DNA of 12,445 nt from RGIG8700 sp045535635 (lineage in GTDB: Bacteria > Bacillota > Clostridia > RGIG6154), in NCBI GenBank assembly GCA_045535635.1, contig JAZSLZ010000053.1, positions 1-12,445 on the forward strand, in the 5' to 3' direction. Every line of letters starts with the position of its first letter. Within the stretch, counting starts at the first letter, position 1. A program made the translations under genes and the position numbers. Positions 1 through 5,375 of the stretch are shown in pieces. Below the pieces are notes generated by a model, which was given only the letters and a program-made list of their open reading frames with translations, searched no databases and was not told the DNA's origin.

Positions 1-75
1 GAAGAATATCTACTGCTTGTTGAAGAGTGGTTGTTTTTTTACAACACTACTCGTTTAAAAAACAGGAAAAGGTGA
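1..75 (+). CDS. C-terminal fragment of a probable IS3-family transposase (OrfB, rve domain)
   Basis: Frame 1 is open from the window edge to a TGA at 73-75, giving 24 residues. They include VEEWLFFYNTTRLKNRKR. The pattern of acidic residues, an aromatic residue, then FYN-x-x-R-L/I is typical of the end of the DDE integrase-core domain in IS3/IS150 transposases, which often read like IxEYIxFYNxxRI. The usual longer tail (KLKGxSPxxYR) is missing because the frame stops soon after the arginine, so this copy may be slightly truncated or belong to a short-tailed subgroup. The call rests on a short motif plus the matching IS end at 140. Most of the gene lies left of the window. Confidence 0.5.
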   Translation, partial: EEYLLLVEEWLFFYNTTRLKNRKR

Positions 76-90
76 GTTCCTCTTCCTGTT
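57..90 (-). terminator. Rho-independent terminator for the eda-kdgK operon
   Basis: On the minus strand AACAGGAA (90-83) pairs perfectly with TTCCTGTT (68-61). A further three pairs (81-79 with 72-70) are possible across one mismatch. The hairpin is followed by six T residues (62-57). It lies about 75 nt beyond the kdgK stop, inside the presumed IS right end, so the IS may supply the terminator. In the plus direction the stem is followed only by CTTTG, so it would be weak for the transposase. Confidence 0.65.
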
Positions 91-116
91 CTTTGTTATA
101 CCGTTTTTTATTTTTT

Positions 117-140
117 GTGAACTAAATGGGGTTCACTTCA
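117..140. repeat. Candidate IS right terminal repeat with internal dyad
   Basis: GTGAAC (117-122) and GTTCAC (131-136) form a 6-bp inverted repeat around an 8-base centre, followed by TTCA ending at 140. It is not a good terminator: only TTCAATTTT follows on the plus strand and an A-rich run follows on the minus strand. The best reading is the transposase-binding terminal repeat of the IS3-like element. The matching left repeat is outside the window. Confidence 0.45.
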
Positions 141-165
141 ATTTTCCTCGCAGTTTTTTTATGAA

Positions 166-1194
166 TTATCTCTGAACTCTGCCTGAGCCGTCGCCGCCAA
201 CTAAAGCTTCAACGTCTTTTCTTGAAACAAGGTTAAAGTCGCCAGGAATTGTGTGTTTAAGAGCTGATGCAGCAACACCGAATTCTAAAGCATCTTTGAA
301 GTTTTTGCCGTCTAAGAAACCACAGATTGTGCCACCTGCAAAGCTGTCGCCACCGCCAACTCTGTCAACGATAGGAGCAATTCTGTATTCTCTTGAGTGG
401 TAGAATTCTTTTGTATCTCTTGAGTAGATACAAGCTGACCAACCGTTATCTGAAGCTGAGTGTGCAACACGAAGTGATGAAATTACATATTCAAAGTTGA
501 ATTTTGCAACCATCTGTTCAAAAATATCTTTGTATCCTGCAAGTTCGAGTTCGCCTGATGTTACATCTGTGTTACCTGGTTTGAAGCCGAGAACTTTTTC
601 AGCATCTTCTTCATTACCAATGCAAACGTCAACATACTGCATAAGATTTGTCATAATCTTCTGAGCTTTTTCGCTTGACCAGAGTTTTTTTCTGAAGTTA
701 AGGTCAACAGAAACTTTTACGCCTTTAGCTTTTGCAGCTTTAAGGGCAGCTTCTGTAAGTTCTGCAGCAGCATCTGAAACTGCTGGTGTAATACCTGTGA
801 AATGGAACCAGTCGCAGCCTTCAAAGATTGCGTCAAAGTCAAAATCTTCTGCTTTAGCAGTTGAAATTGAAGAATGAGCTCTGTCATAAACTACATTTGA
901 AGCTCTCATTGCGGCACCTGTTTCTAAGAAGTAGATACCAAGTCTTTCTCCGCCTTTGGCGATGTGTTTTGTTTCAACATTCATTTTTCTTAATGCTGCA
1001 ACAGCACATTCACCGATTGGGTTTTCAGGAACTTTTGTTACAAATTCAGCATCATGGCCGTAGTTTGCAAGTGATACTGCAACGTTAGCTTCGCCACCAC
1101 CATAGCAAACATCAAATTCGTCTGCCTGAATGAATTTTTCGTTACCTGGTGTTGAAAGTCTGAGCATAATTTCGCCCATTGTTACTATTTTCAT
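166..1194 (-). CDS. kdgK: 2-dehydro-3-deoxygluconokinase (KDG kinase), PfkB family
   Basis: Phosphorylates 2-keto-3-deoxygluconate with ATP to KDPG in the cytoplasm, the step before the aldolase encoded just upstream. The 342-residue protein has the PfkB/ribokinase layout: an N-terminal sugar-binding signature (GGGEANVAVSLANYG, about 32-46), a central NEEDAEKVLGF segment (194-204), and the C-terminal signature DRVGGGDSFAGG (277-288) with catalytic base Asp283 and its anion-hole glycines. Length is normal for KdgK. The ATG at 1194 has AAAGGAGA at the right distance (nine bases from GGAG to ATG), and this site overlaps the stop of the upstream aldolase gene. The 14-nt gap means co-transcription and probably translational coupling. 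The PfkB family includes fructokinase and ribokinase; the aldolase neighbour is what fixes the substrate as KDG. The gene ends only 26 bp from the presumed IS end. Confidence 0.9.
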   Translation of the reverse strand: MKIVTMGEIMLRLSTPGNEKFIQADEFDVCYGGGEANVAVSLANYGHDAEFVTKVPENPIGECAVAALRKMNVETKHIAKGGERLGIYFLETGAAMRASNVVYDRAHSSISTAKAEDFDFDAIFEGCDWFHFTGITPAVSDAAAELTEAALKAAKAKGVKVSVDLNFRKKLWSSEKAQKIMTNLMQYVDVCIGNEEDAEKVLGFKPGNTDVTSGELELAGYKDIFEQMVAKFNFEYVISSLRVAHSASDNGWSACIYSRDTKEFYHSREYRIAPIVDRVGGGDSFAGGTICGFLDGKNFKDALEFGVAASALKHTIPGDFNLVSRKDVEALVGGDGSGRVQR

Positions 1195-1208
1195 ATTCTT
1201 AATCTCCT

Positions 1209-2174
1209 TTATTTAGATTCTACAAGGTGGATACCGAAACCACCGATATCTTCTTTAATGTAAATGAATTTTCTTGAACCGTCTGCATTGTATGTAGCAG
1301 ATTCTTCATCAAACTGAACACCTTTTGTTGAAAGGTGGTAAACAGCTCTGTCAACGCTTGTTGTAGCGATAGCGATATGACCGCATTTGCCTCTGCCCAT
1401 AGATTTCATAATTTCAAATTCTGAGCCTGTGAAGATGCTCTTTTCACCGTCTTTTGTTATAGGCATACCTGTAACGAGTGATAACATATCTGCAACCTTT
1501 TTAGCTTCTTCAGCATTTTCTGAATTAATACCGATGTGAGCAATTTTAAAGCCGAGCATTGTTTTAACTGCTTCTTTTGTAAGCTCTGTGATTTTATCCC
1601 ACTGTTCATTTTCTATATAGTCTTCTTTAACCATAAAGCTTCCGCCACAAGCTAAAATCTTTTTGTTTGTGATGTAGCTTAAAAGGTTAGATGCGTCAAT
1701 TCCGCCTGTTGGAATGAATTTAAGGTTTCCGTATGGAGCAGAAAGAGCTTTGATTTTTGCAATACCGCCACTTTGTTCAGCAGGGAAGAATTTAACTACT
1801 TTAAGACCGAGCTCTAATGCTGCTTCGATTTCTGTAGGTGATGTGCAGCCAGGTGTTGGAATAATGTCGTTTTCTAAACACCATGAAACAACTTTTGGGT
1901 TAAAACCAGGGCTAACAATAAATTTAGCACCTGCTTCTTTAGCGCGTTTTGCCTGATCTATTGTAAGAACAGTACCTGCACCAACGAGCATTTCAGGGAA
2001 AGCCTGAGAAACTGCTTTGATTGAAGCTTCAGCCGCATCTGTTCTGAAAGTAATTTCAGCGATTGGAAGACCACCGTCAATCAATGCCTTTGCAAGAGGT
2101 ACTGCTTTATTTACGTCTGTGATTTTGATAACGGGTACAATACCGATATCAGAGATTTGCTTTAACATATCCAT
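1209..2174 (-). CDS. eda: KDPG/KHG aldolase fused to a C-terminal glyoxalase/VOC domain
   Basis: The N-terminal half (about 1-205) is a class I KDPG aldolase, which cleaves 2-keto-3-deoxy-6-phosphogluconate to pyruvate and glyceraldehyde-3-phosphate and may also act on 4-hydroxy-2-oxoglutarate. Seen: catalytic Glu40 in AEITFRT, the GAGTVL strand (65-70), SPGFNP (88-93), PTPGCTSPTE (106-115), the Schiff-base Lys128 in VKFFPAE, and the phosphate-binding PTGGI (155-159). A normal Eda is about 205-215 residues; this one has 321. Residues 209-320 form a vicinal-oxygen-chelate fold (AHIGIN at 211-216, GHIAIATTSVDRAVYHL at 265-281). His213, Glu254, His266 and Glu319 sit where VOC metal ligands usually lie, so the domain may bind metal. 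Its substrate is unknown. The ATG at 2174 has AAAGGAGA upstream (nine bases from GGAG to ATG). A second in-frame ATG is two codons in. First gene of the operon with kdgK. Confidence 0.88.
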   Translation of the reverse strand: MDMLKQISDIGIVPVIKITDVNKAVPLAKALIDGGLPIAEITFRTDAAEASIKAVSQAFPEMLVGAGTVLTIDQAKRAKEAGAKFIVSPGFNPKVVSWCLENDIIPTPGCTSPTEIEAALELGLKVVKFFPAEQSGGIAKIKALSAPYGNLKFIPTGGIDASNLLSYITNKKILACGGSFMVKEDYIENEQWDKITELTKEAVKTMLGFKIAHIGINSENAEEAKKVADMLSLVTGMPITKDGEKSIFTGSEFEIMKSMGRGKCGHIAIATTSVDRAVYHLSTKGVQFDEESATYNADGSRKFIYIKEDIGGFGIHLVESK

Positions 2175-2190
2175 GTTATTTCTCTCCTTT

Positions 2191-2211
2191 TTAATAAATT
2201 ATATTTATTAA
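2191..2211. promoter_or_regulatory. AT-rich palindrome at the eda transcription start: candidate operator
   Basis: Two perfect 9-bp arms, TTAATAAAT (2191-2199) and ATTTATTAA (2203-2211), flank TAT. The site lies between the -10 box and the ribosome binding site of eda and covers the expected start near 2205, a classic repressor position. The sugar-acid regulator that might bind it is not in the window. In AT-rich DNA such palindromes can arise by chance, so this is a candidate only. Confidence 0.4.
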
Positions 2212-2240
2212 ATTATATCACTATGGATTGTGATTGTCAA
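2212..2240 (-). promoter_or_regulatory. Consensus sigma-A promoter of the eda-kdgK operon
   Basis: On the minus strand TTGACA (2240-2235) is followed after exactly 17 bp by TATAAT (2217-2212). Both hexamers are perfect consensus. The expected start near 2205 leaves a leader of about 30 nt before the eda ATG. This implies high basal strength, so regulation is likely by repression or catabolite control. Confidence 0.85.
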
Positions 2241-2256
2241 TTATAAAGGCGTTTAA

Positions 2257-2287
2257 TTGTGAAAAATGCCCTCGTAAAATTTCACAA
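2257..2287. promoter_or_regulatory. 8-bp inverted repeat between the divergent promoters
   Basis: TTGTGAAA (2257-2264) and TTTCACAA (2280-2287) are exact reverse complements separated by 15 bp, so the arm centres are 23 bp apart, close to two helical turns. The site is upstream of both the eda promoter and the response-regulator promoter. It could be a dimeric regulator site acting on either gene. No T-run follows it, so it is not a terminator. Confidence 0.35.
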
Positions 2288-2315
2288 AAATTACATAGGA
2301 AATAATAAAATGTTG

Positions 2316-2324
2316 TGTTATAAT
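2316..2324 (+). promoter_or_regulatory. Extended -10 promoter for the two-component operon
   Basis: TGT precedes a perfect TATAAT (2319-2324), giving the TGn extended -10 motif. No good -35 hexamer is seen at 17 bp; TTACAT (2291-2296) is too far away at 22 bp. The ribosome binding site GAGGTGAT (2331-2338) follows directly, so any transcript from here has a very short leader, starting only about 10-12 nt before the ATG at 2342. Confidence 0.55.
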
Positions 2325-2341
2325 AATACTGAGGTGATAGT

Positions 2342-3022
2342 ATGTATAAAATTCTTATTGTTGATGATGAAGAAAGAATAAGAGATATAATAAAAGAATA
2401 CCTTGATTTTGAAGGCTATACATACGATGAGGCATCGGATGGAATGGAAGCCATTGAAAAAATTAAAAGCAATGAATACAGCGTTGTTGTACTTGATATT
2501 ATGATGCCAAAGGTTGATGGTTTTACTGTTGTCAGAGAAGTGAGAAAAATTTCTCAGGTGCCTGTTATTATGCTCAGTGCAAGAGGCGAGGAGTATGACA
2601 AGCTTTTTGGCTTTGAAATGGGTGTTGACGATTATATAACAAAGCCATTCAGTCCTAAAGAGCTTGTGGCAAGAATAAAAGCAGTTCTTAAAAGAAGCGG
2701 TGCAGTTGAGGAAAAAGAAGGTATTTTAAAGCTTCCGGGCATTGAAATTGATGAAACAGGAAGAAAGGTTTTAGTTGACGGAAAGGAAATAACTCTTACA
2801 CCTAAGGAGTTTGATATTCTTGTTTATATGGTTAAAAACAAGGGAATTGTTCTTTCAAGAGAGAAAATTTTAAGTACAATCTGGGGATATGAATTTTTCG
2901 GAGATGACAGAACAGTAGATACTCATATAAAAATGCTTCGAAACAGCATAGAACCATATAGAAATTACATTAAGACAATATGGAGTATAGGTTATAAGTT
3001 AGAGGTGGATGAGACTGAATAA
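2342..3022 (+). CDS. Two-component response regulator, OmpR/PhoB family
   Basis: A 226-residue cytoplasmic transcription factor. The receiver domain (1-120) has the acidic pair Asp8-Asp9, phosphoacceptor Asp52 in VLDIMMPKVDG, the switch Ser79 in MLSAR, and Lys101 in DDYITKPF, so every residue needed for phosphorylation is present. The C-terminal winged helix (about 128-222) shows LTPKEFDIL, the recognition-helix region around DDRTVDTHIKMLR, and the closing IKTIWSIGYKL hairpin. The length is typical. The ATG at 2342 has an excellent GAGGTGAT site just upstream. The kinase gene follows after 38 nt with its own ribosome binding site, so this is a cognate pair. The target genes cannot be read from the sequence. 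It is divergent from eda-kdgK, but that alone does not show control of those genes. Confidence 0.93.
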   Translation: MYKILIVDDEERIRDIIKEYLDFEGYTYDEASDGMEAIEKIKSNEYSVVVLDIMMPKVDGFTVVREVRKISQVPVIMLSARGEEYDKLFGFEMGVDDYITKPFSPKELVARIKAVLKRSGAVEEKEGILKLPGIEIDETGRKVLVDGKEITLTPKEFDILVYMVKNKGIVLSREKILSTIWGYEFFGDDRTVDTHIKMLRNSIEPYRNYIKTIWSIGYKLEVDETE

Positions 3023-3060
3023 AATCACACATCTTTCAGTCTTATTTTGGAGGGGTTAAT

Positions 3061-4494
3061 ATGCTTAAATCAATAAAATTTAAAACATGGTTTTATATGA
3101 TTTCTGTTGTTTCGGTTATTTTGCTTATTATGTGGCTTCTTGGCATAGTTTTTCTGCAGAATTTTTATGAGTTCACAAAGGAACTGGATGTTAAAAATGC
3201 ACAGGTGGAAGTTGTTAAAATCCTTTCAAGGGGAGATGTAAACGAAAGCTACGAGGAAATTATGAAGCTAAGCAGTGAAAACGACCTGTTTGTTGAAGTG
3301 TTTGACAGCGAAGGTAAGATAATTATTTCTCCATATATGTTTTTTAACGACGGAGAAAACCCAATGCGGTTCAATTTTGCCAATATGATGTCCGCTATAG
3401 TAGCAACAAATGCTATTAAAGAAATGGTAGTAAGCGGTGAGAATTCAAAGGTTGTGAAGTTTGAGCCTAAAGAAGGTATGCGCAATAGCGGCAATGAAAA
3501 TATAATTATGCTTATAAACAGGTTTGAATCGCAAGGCAATACTTATTATGCAGCATCAAGAACGTCGCTTGTTCCTGTGCAGTCAACTGCGGACATTGTT
3601 GGCAGACTTTTTCTTATAATAATGTTTGCGGTGCTTGTGGTGTCTTTGGTTATTTCATTTATTTTTTCACAATCCATAACAAAGCCTATAAGAAGTCTTT
3701 CTACTGCGGCAAAAGAGGTTGCAGCAGGTAACTACGATATAAGTGTTCCTGTTGACAGCGTAGATGAGCTTGGAATACTTACAAGAGACTTCAATGAGAT
3801 GACAAAGGAACTTGGAAAGGTAGATGGCATAAGAAAAGATCTTATTGCAAATGTTTCACATGAGCTGAGAACGCCTCTTACTATGATAAAAGGTTATGCA
3901 GAAACTATTCGTGACCTTTCAGGTGACAATCCTGAAAAAAGAGAAAAACAGCTTGGCATTATAATAGATGAAACGGACAGACTTTCAACTTTGATAACTA
4001 ATATGCTTGACCTTTCAAGACTTCAGGCGGATAAGCATAATTTTGAAATCGAAAAATTCAATGCTTCAAGGATGATAACAAAGCTGATTGAAAGATATGA
4101 AATTTACAGAGAACAGGGCTTTGAATTTAACCTAAATATTGCAGAGAATGTAGAAATAACAGGTGATTATGCAAGACTTGAGCAGGTTGTGTGCAATCTG
4201 GTTGATAATGCAATAAATCATAGTATAGATACGCGTGTAATTGACATAACTCTAACGGAAAATGGTATATTTAATGTGCGGAACTTTGGCGATGTTATTG
4301 AGGAAGAAAACATCAGACATATCTGGGACAGATATTATAAAATAGACAAAAGCGGAAGAAGAAGAGTGACGGGAACAGGTATCGGACTTTCAATTGTAAA
4401 AGAAATTTTGAATAAACATAATTTTGCATACGGCGTAACATCTGACAAAATAAACGGCACAAACTTCTGGGTAGAATTAAAACAAACTGTATAA
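3061..4494 (+). CDS. Membrane sensor histidine kinase (HAMP-HisKA-HATPase)
   Basis: A 477-residue membrane kinase and likely partner of the preceding regulator. Layout: TM1 about 11-33, an extracytoplasmic sensor region about 35-178, TM2 about 180-202, a HAMP linker about 203-255 (ITKPIRSL), a HisKA dimerisation helix with phosphoacceptor His267 in SHELRTP, and an ATP-binding domain with the N box NLVDNAINH (379-387) and the G box GTGIGLSIVKEIL (438-450). The G1 region reads NFGDVI (408-413) instead of the common DNGPGI. Related low-GC kinases also vary here, so activity is still expected. The sensor region has no motif I recognise, so the ligand is unknown. GGAGGGG (3049-3055) sits 5 bases before the ATG. 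Confidence 0.92.
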   Translation: MLKSIKFKTWFYMISVVSVILLIMWLLGIVFLQNFYEFTKELDVKNAQVEVVKILSRGDVNESYEEIMKLSSENDLFVEVFDSEGKIIISPYMFFNDGENPMRFNFANMMSAIVATNAIKEMVVSGENSKVVKFEPKEGMRNSGNENIIMLINRFESQGNTYYAASRTSLVPVQSTADIVGRLFLIIMFAVLVVSLVISFIFSQSITKPIRSLSTAAKEVAAGNYDISVPVDSVDELGILTRDFNEMTKELGKVDGIRKDLIANVSHELRTPLTMIKGYAETIRDLSGDNPEKREKQLGIIIDETDRLSTLITNMLDLSRLQADKHNFEIEKFNASRMITKLIERYEIYREQGFEFNLNIAENVEITGDYARLEQVVCNLVDNAINHSIDTRVIDITLTENGIFNVRNFGDVIEEENIRHIWDRYYKIDKSGRRRVTGTGIGLSIVKEILNKHNFAYGVTSDKINGTNFWVELKQTV

Positions 4495-4520
4495 GAACAG
4501 GAATTTTTCCTGTTCTTTTT
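4493..4520 (+). terminator. Rho-independent terminator of the two-component operon
   Basis: GAACAGGAA (4495-4503) pairs with TTCCTGTTC (4507-4515) around a TTT loop, then TTTTT (4516-4520). Two further A-T pairs extend the base into the histidine kinase stop codon. The stem core AACAGGAA is the same as in the terminator at 57-90. Confidence 0.9.
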
Positions 4521-4563
4521 ATATAGAAGAAAAATATTTTTCCTACTATATAAAAGAAAGTTG

Positions 4564-4592
4564 TTGACAGAACTTGAAAATGGTAATATTAT
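4564..4592 (+). promoter_or_regulatory. Sigma-A promoter of the six-gene operon
   Basis: TTGACA (4564-4569) is followed after 17 bp by TATTAT (4587-4592), one base from consensus. A perfect TATAAT at 4592-4597 lies 22 bp from the -35 box and so is less likely to be used. The start would be near 4600, about 20 nt before the first gene. I see no equally good promoter between the genes that follow. Confidence 0.7.
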
Positions 4593-4619
4593 ATAATAGC
4601 TATAAAGTGGGGTGATTAT

Positions 4620-5375
4620 GTGGAAAGAATTGAAAGCACAGCAAATCCGTTTATCAAAGAACTGAAAAAATTAAAGAACAAGTCTGAAAGATATGAAAAG
4701 GGCTTGTATATTGTTGAGGGCGAAAACTGTGTGGGTGAGCTGGTAAGCTTTAAGCCTCAGCTTATTGAGTGTATTCTTTTTACTGAAAAATATCAGGGTA
4801 TGTTTAAAGGCTTTAAAGAATATGTTGTATCACAACGAATTATGGAAAGTCTTTGCGATACAAAAACACCTCAGGGAATAATAGCAGTTTGCAGAATAGA
4901 AAATAATTTTAAAAATTATTCAGATGTATGCGTATATCTTGATAATGTAAAGGACCCGGGTAATGTGGGAACAATTATAAGAACTGCAGATGCGGCGGCA
5001 ATAGAAACTGTTATTCTTTCCAGAGAATGTGCAGATCTTTACAATTCAAAGACTGTCCGTTCTACAATGGGCTCTATGTTCCATATTAATGTTGTATATG
5101 AAGATGAATATCTTTCAAAGCTAAAAGAACTTAAAAGTGACGGCTATACTATCTTAACAGGAAGCCTTCAGGCAGAAAAATCTCTTTATGATTATGATTT
5201 TTCTAAAAAAACTATTATCTGTATAGGAAACGAAGCTCATGGGATTTCGGAGGATTTATATAATCTTGGAACAGAAAATATAATAATCCCAATGCCCGGT
5301 AATGCGGAAAGCTTGAATGCAGGTGTTGCAGGTTCAATAATAATGTACGAGGCGGTAAGGCAGAGAAATGGATAA
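4620..5375 (+). CDS. TrmH/SpoU-family RNA 2'-O-ribose methyltransferase
   Basis: A 251-residue SPOUT methyltransferase that moves a methyl group from S-adenosylmethionine to a ribose 2'-OH in rRNA or tRNA. The N-terminal SpoU substrate-binding domain (about 1-95) includes the family start IESTANPFIKELKKL and YIVEGENCV. The trefoil-knot domain (about 105-250) has motif 1 DPGNVGTIIRTADA (112-125), motif 2 CIGNEAHGIS, and motif 3 IPMPGNAESLNAGVAGSI. The catalytic-type Asn-x-Gly-x-x-x-Arg is intact. It resembles the B. subtilis YsgA/RlmP group that modifies 23S rRNA, but RlmB-like or tRNA-directed relatives cannot be excluded. The start is GTG at 4620, with GGGGTGAT (4609-4616) upstream. An ATG at 4618 overlaps it in another frame and runs only about 15 codons. 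The gene overlaps the next one by 8 nt. Confidence 0.88.
   Translation: MERIESTANPFIKELKKLKNKSERYEKGLYIVEGENCVGELVSFKPQLIECILFTEKYQGMFKGFKEYVVSQRIMESLCDTKTPQGIIAVCRIENNFKNYSDVCVYLDNVKDPGNVGTIIRTADAAAIETVILSRECADLYNSKTVRSTMGSMFHINVVYEDEYLSKLKELKSDGYTILTGSLQAEKSLYDYDFSKKTIICIGNEAHGISEDLYNLGTENIIIPMPGNAESLNAGVAGSIIMYEAVRQRNG

Larger units (their letters stand above)
1..140 (+). mobile_element. Right end of a probable IS3-family (IS150-like) insertion sequence
   Basis: Seen: an open frame enters from the left edge and ends at 75 with a transposase-like C-terminus. Sixty-five bases later the sequence reads GGGGTTCACTTCA and ends at 140. Read inward from 140 on the minus strand this is TGAAGTGAACCCCATT. 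Known: IS3-family ends start with TG and end with CA, and IS150-group ends resemble TGTACTGCACCCATT, so the spacing and terminal pattern fit a right inverted repeat. Inference: the element was inserted just downstream of kdgK, and 25 bases of host DNA separate 140 from the kdgK stop codon. The left end and the target-site duplication lie outside the window, so the boundary is not proven. Confidence 0.55.

Noticed and set aside
25..52. Hairpin-like GAGT..GTTGT / ACAAC..ACTC with a T-rich loop
   Set aside because: It lies inside the transposase-like reading frame, has a bulge, and is followed by no T-run, so it is not a convincing terminator or RNA element.
861..1088. Plus-strand open frame of 75 codons inside kdgK
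   Set aside because: Low-complexity Leu/His/Gln-rich translation with no ribosome binding site; it is the antisense shadow of a well-supported kinase gene.
4529..4542. 14-bp palindrome GAAAAATATTTTTC upstream of the methyltransferase promoter
   Set aside because: Almost entirely A/T and short; expected by chance in this composition, and it lies 22 bp upstream of the -35 box without a partner site.
4592..4597. Perfect TATAAT as the -10 box of the six-gene operon
   Set aside because: It is 22 bp from the TTGACA box, too far; TATTAT at 4587-4592 has the ideal 17-bp spacing. The two could overlap in use, but the latter fits better.
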